Below, in pieces: positions 19,058 to 28,614 of a DNA stretch of 58,940 bases. Each line of letters begins with the position of its first letter. Positions within the stretch are counted from its first letter, which is position 1. Below the pieces are notes generated by a model. That model did not search any database, was not told where the DNA came from, and saw only the letters and a list, made by a program, of their open reading frames with translations. The position numbers were made by a program, and so were the translations under genes. This DNA comes from Candidatus Kapaibacterium sp. (GTDB taxonomy: Bacteria; Bacteroidota; Ignavibacteria; Kapaibacteriales; Kapaibacteriaceae), in the NCBI GenBank assembly GCA_030833725.1, contig JAURGP010000007.1, forward strand, positions 1 to 58,940. Direction: 5' to 3'.

Positions 19058-19073
19058 TTTAGTCCAAATTAAA
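19058..19073. promoter_or_regulatory. Possible metal-regulator operator upstream of feoAB
   Basis: An AT-rich imperfect inverted repeat (TTTAGTCCAAATTAAA, 10 of 16 positions symmetric) stands out in the 88-base region between the divergent polymerase and feoA genes. Its TTTA/TAAA ends resemble Fur- or DtxR-type operators. The link to iron control rests only on position and is weak. Confidence 0.25.
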
Positions 19074-19095
19074 ACGACACACCGAGATCACGTCG

Positions 19096-19356
19096 ATGGT
19101 ACCTCTTCAAGCCATGCCGCTCCACGTCCCATGCCGCATTGTTGCCGTTCATGGCAATCCGTGTGTATCGCTGCGCGTGCGTGAGTTAGGTCTGATTCCG
19201 GGTACACACTGTACGGTGGAGCGTCGAGCGCCCTTTGGCGGTCCGCTCGAAGTCATGCTGGATCGCAGGACCGTGGCCGTGCGCCCAACACCAGATGTTG
19301 TGATCATGGTTGAGCCTCTGGTTGAGCCTGTGGTCGAACCTGTGGTCGCCACATGA
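19096..19356 (+). CDS. feoA: FeoA, ferrous iron transport accessory protein
   Basis: An 86-residue cytoplasmic SH3-like protein that assists FeoB. The core pattern, with VRELGLIPGTHC followed by PFGGPLEV and a VAVRP strand, is typical of FeoA. The C-terminus carries a repeat VEPLVEPVVEPV encoded by three imperfect 12-base units. Its stop overlaps the feoB ATG (ATGA), so the two are coupled. ATG 19096 gives six extra residues before MPLHVPC; ATG 19114 is an equally plausible start. Confidence 0.88.
   Translation: MVPLQAMPLHVPCRIVAVHGNPCVSLRVRELGLIPGTHCTVERRAPFGGPLEVMLDRRTVAVRPTPDVVIMVEPLVEPVVEPVVAT
19309..19344. repeat. 12-base imperfect tandem repeat x3 at the 3' end of feoA
   Basis: Units GTTGAGCCTCTG, GTTGAGCCTGTG and GTCGAACCTGTG encode the Val-Glu-Pro-Leu/Val repeat that ends FeoA just before the coupled feoB start. 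Confidence 0.75.
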
Positions 19357-21218
19357 AGGATGCTGTCCGCAGCACGCCCCTGATTGCCGTTGTGGGGGCT
19401 CCCAACGTCGGGAAGTCTACCCTCTTCAATGCGCTCACGGGTCTACGTCAGAAGGTGGGCAATTTCTCCGGCGTAACTGTCGAGCCTGCTCTTGGCGACG
19501 TTGATACCGGAGCAGGACGTGTATCACTGATCGACCTGCCCGGCCTGTACTCGCTCACAGCATCGTCGGAGGACGAGCAGCTCACCGTGCAGGTGCTGTC
19601 GGGCACGCACCCGACCATACCGCAACCGGATGCCATCCTGATGGTGATGAATGCGCATGATCCCGAAAAGTGCTTGGTGCTGTTTTCGGCATTAGCAGAG
19701 CTCAACATCCCGATGATGGTTGCTGTCACGATGGTGGATGCCGTCAAGGCTCGCGGCGGTGTCTTCGACGACATCACTCTGACACACAAGCTTGGTGTAG
19801 GTGTTACTGCCGTGGTAGGTCGTAAGGGGCTTGGGGCACAGGAGGTGCGAGAGCAGCTCTCGCAGGTTGTTTCATGGAGACGGCCGCCGACACTACTTCC
19901 AGCGCAGTCCACACTAGAAGAGCGATTTGCCTGGGCCAGTGCGCTCACAAGCACGGTAAGCCTCCCGGGAAGGCCCGATCGCCGCACGCGAGCCATTGAT
20001 GCCGCTGTGCTGCATCCACTATGGGGCACGTTGATCTTCCTGCTGGTGATGGCTGCATTTTTTCAGTCGATCTTTTCCGGTGCCGAGCCGCTGATGTCTG
20101 CAATCGAGTCCGGTATTGGTCTGATGCAAGAGGGAGTAGAAACGCTCATCCCAGCCGGTATCATACGATCGTTTGTCACCAAAGGTCTGTTGGGCGGCGT
20201 TGGTTCGGTGGTCGTCTTCCTTCCGCAGATTCTGATTCTCAATCTGCTCATCTCCGTGCTGGAAGAGAGTGGATATCTTGCTCGTGCTGCCTTCCTCGTC
20301 GACCGAGCGATGGGGCTGTTCGGCCTGCAGGGGAGGTCGTTCATCCCGCTGCTGGGGTCGTTTGCCTGTGCCATCCCTGGAATCATGTCGGCCAGGATCA
20401 TCCCAAACTACCGCGATCGATTGGTCACCATCATGGCCACGCCACTCATGACGTGTTCGGCTCGGCTTCCGGTATACACACTGCTGATTGGCGCCGTGAT
20501 CCCATCAACATATCTCTTTGGTGTGGTGTCGCTGCAGGGAGCTGTGCTGGCGGGACTGTACGTTGCCGGTGCTCTCAGTGGTCTGGTCTTGGCACTGTTG
20601 TTGAAGAAAACGCTCACTCGCGACGCGGCAGCCCCCTTCCTGATGGAGTTCCCTCCGTATCGGCTTCCGAGTGCGAAGAGCATCGGTTTTACGATGGTAG
20701 CCCGTACCAAGGACTTTCTCCGCACGGCGGGCACCGTGATTCTGGTGTTCTCGATTGCCTTGTGGGTGCTGACGGAGTTCCCAGTAGCTTCGCAGAGTCC
20801 CGGCAGTACGCCCCTGGAACAAGCGCATCATCAGCTGGAGCAGTCGCTCGCTGCTGATCTGGGCAAGACCCTCCAACCCGTGTTTGCGCCGTTGGGCTTC
20901 GACTGGAAAATCACGCTGGGTGTGCTCTCGAGCTACGCTGCTCGGGAGACGTTCGTTGGTGCGATGGGGCAGATCTACTCGGCCAACGTCGAGGACTCGG
21001 ATGAACCTCTTCGTGTTGTGCTGTCTCGGGAGTACTCCCTGGCCGTTGGATTATCCATCCTAGCCTTCTACGTGTTTGCTCTGCAATGCATCAGTACCAT
21101 GGCCATCATGCGGCGTGAAACCGGGTCGTGGAAGTGGCCTGGTCTGGCATTTGCGATCATGTTTGGCATGGCGTACACCGCATCGTGGATCACGCATAGC
21201 CTAGCGTCCTCGCTTTGA
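19353..21218 (+). CDS. feoB: FeoB, GTP-dependent ferrous iron transporter
   Basis: A 621-residue inner-membrane Fe2+ importer. The N-terminal G domain has G1 GAPNVGKST (residues ~15-23) and G3 DLPGLYSL. The G4 motif is unusual: VTMVD appears where FeoB proteins normally have NxxD, so the guanine-specificity Asn is replaced by Thr. The membrane part shows both Gate motifs (GSFACAIPGI and MTCSARLPVYT) with their conserved cysteines, and YAARETFVGAMG near the end. It is shorter than the ~700-770 residues common in the family, mainly at the C-terminus. Coupled to feoA. Function as iron importer is well supported. Confidence 0.95.
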   Translation: MKDAVRSTPLIAVVGAPNVGKSTLFNALTGLRQKVGNFSGVTVEPALGDVDTGAGRVSLIDLPGLYSLTASSEDEQLTVQVLSGTHPTIPQPDAILMVMNAHDPEKCLVLFSALAELNIPMMVAVTMVDAVKARGGVFDDITLTHKLGVGVTAVVGRKGLGAQEVREQLSQVVSWRRPPTLLPAQSTLEERFAWASALTSTVSLPGRPDRRTRAIDAAVLHPLWGTLIFLLVMAAFFQSIFSGAEPLMSAIESGIGLMQEGVETLIPAGIIRSFVTKGLLGGVGSVVVFLPQILILNLLISVLEESGYLARAAFLVDRAMGLFGLQGRSFIPLLGSFACAIPGIMSARIIPNYRDRLVTIMATPLMTCSARLPVYTLLIGAVIPSTYLFGVVSLQGAVLAGLYVAGALSGLVLALLLKKTLTRDAAAPFLMEFPPYRLPSAKSIGFTMVARTKDFLRTAGTVILVFSIALWVLTEFPVASQSPGSTPLEQAHHQLEQSLAADLGKTLQPVFAPLGFDWKITLGVLSSYAARETFVGAMGQIYSANVEDSDEPLRVVLSREYSLAVGLSILAFYVFALQCISTMAIMRRETGSWKWPGLAFAIMFGMAYTASWITHSLASSL

Positions 21219-21257
21219 CGGAGACATCATGCATGCACGACAGAATCGAGCAATAGC

Positions 21258-22634
21258 TCAGAGTAATACGCCGGCCAGAAGAAGCGACGCAATCGTAAAG
21301 TAGATGATCGTACCGATGACGTCGCTGAACGTTGCAACGAAGGGTGCCGATGAAGCCGCAGGGTCGAAGCCAAGTCGTTTCATGAATAATGGCAGGATCG
21401 AGCCACTGGCCGTGCCAGCAATCACGATACCGATGAGCGAGAGGAACACCACCACGCCAATCAAGAGAGTGTTCTCCGTGTAGGTTCCATCGAACCATGC
21501 CCACACGACGATGCGCAGGAAGCCGAGGGTACCAAGCATCAATCCCAGCAGGGCACCGATGATGATCTCTCGGGAGACAATCGTCCACCAGTCAGCCAGT
21601 GTCACCTCGCCCAGAGCCATGGCACGCACGATCAGCGTAGCGGTTTGCGAGCCGGAGTTACCTCCATTGCTGATGATCATTGGCAGGAGAATGGCCAGAA
21701 TCACGGCCCGGTCAATCATTGACTGAAAGTAGGTGAGGGCCGTTGCCGTAAGGATGCCACCAAAGAACAACACCACCAGCCACACGGCTCGCTTCCGGAA
21801 GAGTTCTCCGATCGAGCTTTGCATGTAGGTGTCGTCGAGGACAGCCACACCACCGAAACGCTGCATCTCTTCGGTAGCTTCCTCTTCGGCGACGTCCAGG
21901 ACGTCGTCCACGGTTACGATGCCCAGAAGCTTACGATCGCCGTCAACGACGGGCAGGGCAAACCGGTCCAATCGCTTGAACTCCGTTACTGCCGTTTCCT
22001 GATCATCCGTCACCAGGAGCGACTCGGCCGTGTGATCCATGATGTCTTCGATGAGCGTCTGTGGATCAGCCAGCAGCAAATCATGCACATGGAGATCATC
22101 TACCAACACACCGTGATCAGTGACATAGAGGTGGGTGAGGACTTCTGATCCTTTGCCATACCGTCGGATGTGATCCAGGGCCTGTTGGACCGTCCAGTGC
22201 CTCTTGACGATCAGGTAGTCGGGCGTCATCAAACGCCCAACGGAGTCTTCTGGCCAGTTCAGCAACGCGAGGGCCACAGCGCGTTCTTCGGCACTAAGGG
22301 AGTTGATTAACTCCTGCACCACGTTGGCGGGAAGATCCTCGAAGAGCTGCGTCCGGTCGTCCGGCGACATTTCGTTCAGCAGCGAGGCCACATCTTCGCG
22401 GGCAAGGTCGTGCAACAAGCGCTGTTGCGTGTCGAAATCGCAGTAGGCAAAGGTGGCGCTGGCCACATCCCGGGGAAGGATGCGGAACACAAGTACGCGG
22501 CTTTGGGGCGATAGTTCGGTTACCAGGGCTGCAAGGTCCACGTCGGAGAGCTCCTCCATGACGTCCTTGAGCGTGGCCACATCCCTACGCACCACCAGCT
22601 CTTCGATTTCCGGAGCGATCAGGTGCGGTATCAT
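21258..22634 (-). CDS. mgtE: Magnesium transporter MgtE
   Basis: A 458-residue Mg2+ channel. The N-terminal MgtE_N superhelix (DRTQLFEDLPANVVQELI) is followed by two CBS domains (DSVGRLMTPDYLIV and the LLGIVTVDDVLDV region) that sense Mg2+. Five membrane helices follow, with NGGNSGSQTATL, the typical ion-pore segment. I chose ATG 22634 (MIPHLIAPE). TTG 22643, nine bases upstream, is an alternative, and a TAGATTCG sequence seven bases before that TTG may be a weak promoter. It lies 26 bases after the ABC permease gene on the same strand. Confidence 0.95.
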   Translation of the reverse strand: MIPHLIAPEIEELVVRRDVATLKDVMEELSDVDLAALVTELSPQSRVLVFRILPRDVASATFAYCDFDTQQRLLHDLAREDVASLLNEMSPDDRTQLFEDLPANVVQELINSLSAEERAVALALLNWPEDSVGRLMTPDYLIVKRHWTVQQALDHIRRYGKGSEVLTHLYVTDHGVLVDDLHVHDLLLADPQTLIEDIMDHTAESLLVTDDQETAVTEFKRLDRFALPVVDGDRKLLGIVTVDDVLDVAEEEATEEMQRFGGVAVLDDTYMQSSIGELFRKRAVWLVVLFFGGILTATALTYFQSMIDRAVILAILLPMIISNGGNSGSQTATLIVRAMALGEVTLADWWTIVSREIIIGALLGLMLGTLGFLRIVVWAWFDGTYTENTLLIGVVVFLSLIGIVIAGTASGSILPLFMKRLGFDPAASSAPFVATFSDVIGTIIYFTIASLLLAGVLL

Positions 22635-22660
22635 GCGGTTCAACGATCAGCGAATCTACG

Positions 22661-23905
22661 CTATTCGTAGCGGAGGGCCTCGATAGGGTCCAGTCGGGCG
22701 GCCTTCCATGCAGGATAGAACCCGAAGCCGACCCCAATCACCGTGCAGGCTACCACACTGAAGATGATGGCTTCAAGGGGCCAGACAAAGCTGAGTGACG
22801 GTAGGGCGCTGCTGCGAACGAGTAGCGTTGCTGAGTACGAAACCGCCAAGCCTCCAAGCACACCGGTAAAGCCCCCTAACTGACACAGTGTGATGGACTC
22901 GATCAAGAACTGGCGTGTGATCCATCGCCGCTTGGCACCCAGAGCCTTACGAACACCAATCTCGCGGGTTCGCTCCTTGACGCTCACCAGCATCATGTTC
23001 ATGATGCCGATGCCTGCTGCCAGTAGTGCACCAATCCCACTCACCCAGGCCACCACGACGATGGCCGCTGACAGGTTGTTGAACTGACCAGCCAGTGCTT
23101 CGTTCAGATCGATTTCAAAGTCGTTTTCCTGCCATGGTTTCAAGTCGCGCAGGCCACGCATTATTCCCACAGCTTCTTCAAACGTAGCCGATACGGCGTC
23201 CTTTCCGTAGGCCTTGATGGCAATGTCCACACTGGTATCCCAGCGCGAAGAGTAGTACTTGATGAAGATGGAAAGGGGCAGAAGCACGCGGTTATCCTGG
23301 CTCTGTCCCAGCACACCTCCTTTGCGCTCTAGCACGCCCACCACGATGAACTCTTGGTTCCGAATCTTGATACGCTGGCCAAGGGGGCTGGTTCCGTTGA
23401 ACAGCGGCAGAAGATCTGTGCCGATAATGGCCACGTTACTTCCCAGCGTCACCTCCTGCTCGGTAAAGGAGCGCCCCTGCTGTAGCGACACGGCATTCAC
23501 TTGGAAGTAGAGGTCGTCGATTCCAATCACGGCTACGTCCGGATTCGAGGCATCGGCTGTTGTTTCAACCGTGTAGCCGTTGCTGGTGTTACTCACACTG
23601 ATCAGTTGTGTGGTGGTCATCTGATGACGGAGTCCACGGGCGATCTCAGGAGTAAGATCCGGACGACTCTGGTACTTGCGCCAATTACCCCCGAACTGCA
23701 GCGTTGGTGTGCGCTGAATGAGCATCGAATTCTCACCGAGGTCGGCCAGCTGTGAACTCAGCGTCTGGGTGAGTGTACCTGTGATACCACTGCTGGCAAT
23801 GATGGCAAACACTCCGATACCAATGCTCAGCAGCGTAAGCGACGAGCGCAGCATGTGCGATCGAACGCTTGCAAGGGCCATGATGATGGACTCAATCACA
23901 TGCAT
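22661..23905 (-). CDS. ABC transporter permease, MacB/FtsX family (second copy)
   Basis: A 414-residue permease with four membrane helices: one near the N-terminus (SLTLLSIGIGVFAII), a large periplasmic MacB_PCD domain, then three in the C-terminal FtsX domain (GIGIMNMMLVSVKERTREIGVRKALGA is the diagnostic region). It has no nucleotide-binding domain of its own. It lies seven bases after a second, related permease and in the same run as an ATPase, a MacA-like adaptor and a TolC, so it should form half of a heterodimeric MacB-type exporter. Substrate unknown. Confidence 0.9.
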   Translation of the reverse strand: MHVIESIIMALASVRSHMLRSSLTLLSIGIGVFAIIASSGITGTLTQTLSSQLADLGENSMLIQRTPTLQFGGNWRKYQSRPDLTPEIARGLRHQMTTTQLISVSNTSNGYTVETTADASNPDVAVIGIDDLYFQVNAVSLQQGRSFTEQEVTLGSNVAIIGTDLLPLFNGTSPLGQRIKIRNQEFIVVGVLERKGGVLGQSQDNRVLLPLSIFIKYYSSRWDTSVDIAIKAYGKDAVSATFEEAVGIMRGLRDLKPWQENDFEIDLNEALAGQFNNLSAAIVVVAWVSGIGALLAAGIGIMNMMLVSVKERTREIGVRKALGAKRRWITRQFLIESITLCQLGGFTGVLGGLAVSYSATLLVRSSALPSLSFVWPLEAIIFSVVACTVIGVGFGFYPAWKAARLDPIEALRYE

Positions 23906-23912
23906 AGGGTAC

Positions 23913-25178
23913 CTAGTCGTACCGTAGGGCTTCTACGGGATCAAGGGTGGCAGCACGTCGTGCCGGCAGAAATCCAGCAGCCAGGCCCACAAGAATGGAT
24001 ACGCCGATGGCAATAGCTAGGAGGTCCACCGGGATGTACGGACTCACGACGGACACCCACTCGAGCTCCAGTGGACCAATCGCGATGGCTCGTGCAGCCG
24101 TGACAATACCCTGCGAGATTGGCAGAGCAATAACGGCTCCAACCATGCAGAGCAGGGCCGACTCAATGAGAAACTGTGTGAGGATGGAACTCCTACGAGC
24201 ACCAATTGCCTTGCGCACACCGATCTCCTTCGTCCGCTCGGCGACAGAGACAAACATGATGTTCATGATGCCGATCGACCCAACAATGAAGGCCAAGACG
24301 GTTAGGCCTATACCAACGATCCAGATCGATGAGCGGATCGTGGTCACCTGTGCATCGAAGGCCTCCATCTCATTGACCGAGAAATCGGCATTGGCATCTG
24401 GTGCAACGTTGCGGATATCGCGCATGTGTCCAACGGCCTCGTCGCGCACGATTTCCAGCAGACGCTCATTCCCGGCCTTGACGGCAATGGAGAAGCTGCG
24501 GTCGTAGAAGCCATAGACTCCCTGGAAGGTGCGCAGGGGAATGAAGACCTGGTTGTCGATGAAGTCCATGAAGATGAAGCCACGCTTCTCAACCACGCCG
24601 ATTACGCGGAAGGGATAGCCTGCGATCTTCACGATCGCGTTGGTGGGGTTGGAGTCCTCGAAGACGGCCTGGGCCACACCGTATCCGAGAACCACGACGC
24701 GATCGCCCTGGAGATCCTCGGACTCGCTGTACCACCGCCCAATCTCCGTGGTTCCAGCCGGCGTAGATCCATACTCATACGTGGTGCCTTGCACGGAACA
24801 CGATACGGACTTCGAACCATACTGCACGGTACTCGACCACCGCCTCGCGAGTGGAATCACCACTTCAGCTGATTCCATGCGATCTTTCAGCAGCGTTGCT
24901 TGTCGAAGGGTGATATTGCGTCGGGCCTCCATATTTCGCCAGTTGCCACCTCCGGCCCAATTCCACTTGTCGATGTAGAGCATATCTCGGCCAATAATGC
25001 TGATCGTCTGCTCCCACACGGCATCAAGCCCCTTGATGGTCCACCCCATCACCACCACAAGAACCACACCTACAACCACGCCTGCGGTAGTAAGGATGCT
25101 GCGCATCAGGTTAAGGCGTAAGGCCTCAACGGCAATGCGAAATGATTCGCCGAGTTCAGACCAGCGGAGCATGGGCAT
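23913..25178 (-). CDS. ABC transporter permease, MacB/FtsX family (first copy)
   Basis: A 421-residue permease of the same build as its neighbour: N-terminal helix ([16 protein letters not shown]), periplasmic MacB_PCD domain, and C-terminal FtsX domain with [27 protein letters not shown]. The start overlaps the 3' end of the ATPase gene. I give ATG 25178 (MPMLRWSEL); ATG 25172 is equally plausible. Longer versions of this frame reach back into the ATPase gene and show no homology. It is expected to pair with the permease at 22661-23905 and be powered by the ATPase at 25156-25869. Confidence 0.88.
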   Translation of the reverse strand: MPMLRWSELGESFRIAVEALRLNLMRSILTTAGVVVGVVLVVVMGWTIKGLDAVWEQTISIIGRDMLYIDKWNWAGGGNWRNMEARRNITLRQATLLKDRMESAEVVIPLARRWSSTVQYGSKSVSCSVQGTTYEYGSTPAGTTEIGRWYSESEDLQGDRVVVLGYGVAQAVFEDSNPTNAIVKIAGYPFRVIGVVEKRGFIFMDFIDNQVFIPLRTFQGVYGFYDRSFSIAVKAGNERLLEIVRDEAVGHMRDIRNVAPDANADFSVNEMEAFDAQVTTIRSSIWIVGIGLTVLAFIVGSIGIMNIMFVSVAERTKEIGVRKAIGARRSSILTQFLIESALLCMVGAVIALPISQGIVTAARAIAIGPLELEWVSVVSPYIPVDLLAIAIGVSILVGLAAGFLPARRAATLDPVEALRYD

Positions 25179-25869
25179 TCTCGGTATCAGATTCAACCTT
25201 TCCGTCGCGAAGCCGCACGATACGGTGGGCGTGTCTGGCAATGTCTTCCTCGTGGGTCACGAGAATGATCGTGTTGCCAGCCTTCCACAACTCATCGAAC
25301 AGCCCCATGATGTCCTGCCCGGTACGAGAATCAAGATTACCGGTCGGTTCATCGGCCAGAATAATGGCGGGATCGGTTACCAACGCTCGCGCGATAGCGA
25401 CGCGCTGGCGTTGTCCACCCGACAGCTCGTTGGGTCGGTGATCCATGCGGTTGTCGAGGCCCACACGATGAAGCGCATCCGCGGCACGATCCAGACGATC
25501 ACGTTTGGACATGCCGGAGTACACCAAGGGTAGCTCCACGTTCTGCAGAGCTGATGCTCTCGGCAACAGGTTGAACGTCTGGAAGACGAAGCCGATCTCA
25601 CGATTGCGGATCTCGGCTAGGTCGTCGTCCGACATCTCGCTGACGTTCTCCCCCTTGAACAGGTAGGAACCACTGCTTGGCGTGTCGAGACAGCCCAGCA
25701 TGTTCATCAGGGTAGACTTGCCGGACCCGGATGGACCCATGAGTGCGATGTACTCGTTGCCGTTGATGGTCAGGGACACGTCACGCAAGGCGTGAACCTG
25801 TTCCTCGCCCATTTCGTAGACCTTGGCGATGTTCTCGATCTGGATGATGGCGGTGCTGTCTGACTCCAT
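25156..25869 (-). CDS. ABC transporter ATP-binding protein, MacB/LolD type
   Basis: A 237-residue ATPase. Walker A is GPSGSGKST, the signature is ELSGGQRQR, and Walker B is [12 protein letters not shown], all as in the LolD/MacB family. I start it at ATG 25869 (MESDSTAII), where the sequence overlaps the adaptor gene stop by one base (TAATG). A longer frame upstream lies antiparallel to no gene but inside the adaptor gene in another frame, so it is rejected. It should energise the two permeases that follow. Confidence 0.95.
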   Translation of the reverse strand: MESDSTAIIQIENIAKVYEMGEEQVHALRDVSLTINGNEYIALMGPSGSGKSTLMNMLGCLDTPSSGSYLFKGENVSEMSDDDLAEIRNREIGFVFQTFNLLPRASALQNVELPLVYSGMSKRDRLDRAADALHRVGLDNRMDHRPNELSGGQRQRVAIARALVTDPAIILADEPTGNLDSRTGQDIMGLFDELWKAGNTIILVTHEEDIARHAHRIVRLRDGKVESDTENAHAPLV

Positions 25870-27173
25870 TACTCCGACCTCATCTTGTCGAATCGTTTTC
25901 TGCGATCTTCTGGTGCCTCGATCCGGACAGTTGTTCCGGGTGATAACAGCTTCGTGACGGCGTGGTACGGTCCAGTGACGAAGGTCTCGCCGGCGGCCAA
26001 GCCACTGGTAATCTCGATGAAGCCCTGGTCGCTGATACCCGTCTCCACAGCCCGCGGCACCACGGACGTGCCCTTGATCATCCACACCATGCTCTGTGGA
26101 CGATCACGGCGCTTCTCTGCCTGTTCAACCTTTTTGTCCTTTACGCGCCAGTTGTCATCCTCAGTATCGGTCTGCGTCAACTGCCCCTTGTCGATGGTAA
26201 GCGACTGAATCGGTACGGCTACGACAGAATCCTTGGTTTCGGTTTCGATGTCTACGCTCACCGACATCCCGGGGCGCATACGATCGTCGGCATCAAGGAA
26301 ACGAATGCGTACCTCGAAATTGACCACTTCGTCCTGCGTGCCGATTCCAGTGGACTTCGGGCTGTGACTGATCTCGTAGACCACTCCGGTGTAGATCGTA
26401 TCTGGCAGGGCATCGACACGCACTCGAGCGGTGTCACCCACCGACAGCAACGCAACGTCGTTTTCGTCCACGTCTACCCAGGCATTCATGGTGTTGAGAT
26501 TGGCAATCCGCATGATCTCAGTACCCTGCATGGTAGCTGTTCCTACGACCTTCTCTCCCTGCTCGACGGCAAGGAAGGTTACCACGCCATCCATGGGTGA
26601 CACAATTGTTGTACGGTCGGCCGTTGCCTTTGTTTGGCGCAGCGCTCCCAGCGACCGGTTGTAGTCAGCCTTGGCCTGTGCATACCTGCCGGCAGCACTC
26701 TCATAGGCCGCTTTGACACGGTCCATTTCTTCACGCGTAGCAAAGTCCTTCTTGTAGAGCTCGGTAATGCGCTTGAGGTCGGCATCCGAACGATCTAACT
26801 CTGCCTTGGCGATCGTAATGGAGAGACGTGAAGCTTCGGCAGCTGCCTCCGTTTGTTCCAGCTGTGTCTCGACGATGTCCGGGCGGATCCGTACCAGAAC
26901 TTGCCCTTTGCGGACGGTGTCACCATCGCGTACGCCCAAGAACACGATCTCGCCTGAGGCCTCGCTGGAGAGCTTCACTTGAAACTCAGGCTGAATCTTG
27001 CCGATGGCATTTACGGTCTGGATGATGGTGCGCGTAGATGCTGCTTCAGCACTCACGTAGACGGTGTCGTCCTTTGGAAGGATCACCTGCCACACAACGA
27101 CGGCAAGTGCAAGAACGATGAGGGTGATCACCAGAATGAGTCGTCCGGTTTTTCGCTGTTGTTTTCGTGCCAT
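25869..27173 (-). CDS. MacA-like periplasmic adaptor (membrane fusion protein)
   Basis: A 434-residue adaptor linking the inner-membrane ABC permeases to a TolC channel. It has one N-terminal membrane helix ([17 protein letters not shown]), a biotinyl-lipoyl-like domain ([24 protein letters not shown] and the matching half [13 protein letters not shown]), a coiled-coil hairpin between them (about residues 100-170), and beta-barrel and membrane-proximal domains. It is 20 bases after tolC and overlaps the ATPase gene (TAATG). Confidence 0.92.
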   Translation of the reverse strand: MARKQQRKTGRLILVITLIVLALAVVVWQVILPKDDTVYVSAEAASTRTIIQTVNAIGKIQPEFQVKLSSEASGEIVFLGVRDGDTVRKGQVLVRIRPDIVETQLEQTEAAAEASRLSITIAKAELDRSDADLKRITELYKKDFATREEMDRVKAAYESAAGRYAQAKADYNRSLGALRQTKATADRTTIVSPMDGVVTFLAVEQGEKVVGTATMQGTEIMRIANLNTMNAWVDVDENDVALLSVGDTARVRVDALPDTIYTGVVYEISHSPKSTGIGTQDEVVNFEVRIRFLDADDRMRPGMSVSVDIETETKDSVVAVPIQSLTIDKGQLTQTDTEDDNWRVKDKKVEQAEKRRDRPQSMVWMIKGTSVVPRAVETGISDQGFIEITSGLAAGETFVTGPYHAVTKLLSPGTTVRIEAPEDRRKRFDKMRSE

Positions 27174-27193
27174 AGGTACTTCGTTGGTGGTTT

Positions 27194-28573
27194 CTACTTC
27201 ACGCTCTCGGTAAAGAGACCGGTTGCAAACTCGACAAAGGTGCGTGCATCAAGGTATCCGTACACAGCCGTCACGCGGTTGATCCGTGCCGTGATGAGCT
27301 GAAAGTTGGCCTGCTGGACTTCCACGAGTTGGGCACCTCCTACCGTGAAGCGCTCCTGCATGGCGTCGAAGTTGAGCTGAGCCGTACGCAGCGCCCGCTC
27401 AGTAATGTCGAGGTTCCGCTCCGCAGTGCGCAATTGGAGGTAGGCCGACCGTACGTTCTGGCGTAGCTGCTGCTCCAGACGGGCAACTTCGAGACTCCGT
27501 TGCGTATGCTGGAATGTGGCACTGGCGATTTGCTGGTTGGTGCGGAACTGGTCAAACACCGGCATCTGCAGATTCAAGCCCACGAACCACTGCCCTTGAT
27601 TGTCGAAGTTTGAGAACTCGAAGTTCCGCCACACATATCCTCCAGTGGCTTGAAGCGTCGGGTAGTATCCTGCCGTGGCCGAGGTGACGGTGGCCTGTGC
27701 GGCTTCCTCACGATCTTGGGCAGCTCGCACGTCCGGTCGGGAGGCCATGGCGCGATCGATGGATTGCTGCTCCGAACCGATCGTTGTGCGGAACTCCTCC
27801 ACCTGCAAACTCGTGGCTTCGCTGGGAAGTACGGCTGGATCAAACGTCGCGTTCTGCGTGGGATCGACGTTCATCAGCGTCAAAAGGTTCACCTTGGCCA
27901 GATCGTGGTCGTTCTCTGCCTGCACCACGGCCACCTCTTGGTTGGCAACCTCCGTCTCCTGCGACGTCAACTGTGTGATCGGTGCCCTGCCGTTGTCGTA
28001 CAGCGCTTTCACACGCTCAAAGGTGGCCCTGCTGAGCGAAAGATTCTCGGAACGCGCACGCACGACTTGTTCGGTGCGCAGTACATCGATGTAGGCCCGA
28101 GTCACGTTAAAGGCAATGGCCAGTCGCTGGAACAGAATATCGGCTTCAGCAGCTGAAACGGCGCTGCTGGCGGCATCATAGTCGGCCTCGCGTCGAAAGC
28201 CATTGAAGAGTGTCCAGCCAACGTTCAAGTTTGCGCTATACGTATTGGGAAGGGGCTCACCGCGAATGGGAACACCGTTCACAATCGAGATCTGCTCGCG
28301 TAGGTTCGTGAGCTGTCGGTTGTAGTTGAATCCGAAGTTCGCCGCCGGCAGGTACTGACCGAAGGCCTGTGTCAGGTTGGCCGCTGCGGCCTGTGAGCTG
28401 GCATACACCTGCCGCACGTCGATGTTACGTTGCAGGGCGATAGCAATGCAGTCGTCGAGAGTGTAGCGCAGCTGCTCACCGGACTGCGACCACGTCTGCT
28501 GACCGACCACGGGATGCGTCAGGCCAATCAGGATCGACGTTACAAGAAGTATTAGAGATGTTCGCATAGGCAT
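27194..28573 (-). CDS. TolC-family outer-membrane efflux protein
   Basis: A 459-residue outer-membrane channel. The signal peptide ends near HPVVGQQ. Two repeats of the OEP fold are visible, each with long heptad helices (YTLDDCIAIALQRNIDV at the start, then the long helices around AEADILFQRLAIAFNV and LEVARLEQQLRQNVRSAYLQL). It should be the exit duct of the MacAB-like exporter encoded just downstream. I chose ATG 28573 (MPMRTSLIL) since the frame before it lacks a signal peptide; ATG 28567 is an alternative. A TAACTTTC sequence 30 bases upstream may be its promoter. Confidence 0.92.
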   Translation of the reverse strand: MPMRTSLILLVTSILIGLTHPVVGQQTWSQSGEQLRYTLDDCIAIALQRNIDVRQVYASSQAAAANLTQAFGQYLPAANFGFNYNRQLTNLREQISIVNGVPIRGEPLPNTYSANLNVGWTLFNGFRREADYDAASSAVSAAEADILFQRLAIAFNVTRAYIDVLRTEQVVRARSENLSLSRATFERVKALYDNGRAPITQLTSQETEVANQEVAVVQAENDHDLAKVNLLTLMNVDPTQNATFDPAVLPSEATSLQVEEFRTTIGSEQQSIDRAMASRPDVRAAQDREEAAQATVTSATAGYYPTLQATGGYVWRNFEFSNFDNQGQWFVGLNLQMPVFDQFRTNQQIASATFQHTQRSLEVARLEQQLRQNVRSAYLQLRTAERNLDITERALRTAQLNFDAMQERFTVGGAQLVEVQQANFQLITARINRVTAVYGYLDARTFVEFATGLFTESVK

Positions 28574-28603
28574 TCGTGAGGGACGGATACGACGCCCGAT
28601 CCG

Positions 28604-28611
28604 GAAAGTTA
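28604..28611 (-). promoter_or_regulatory. Possible -7 box (TAACTTTC) of tolC and exporter operon
   Basis: TAACTTTC on the minus strand differs by one base from TAnnTTTG and lies 30 bases before ATG 28573. It overlaps the last codon of the upstream gene, so it would give the exporter its own transcript. Weak because of the mismatch. Confidence 0.3.
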
Positions 28612-28614
28612 CAC

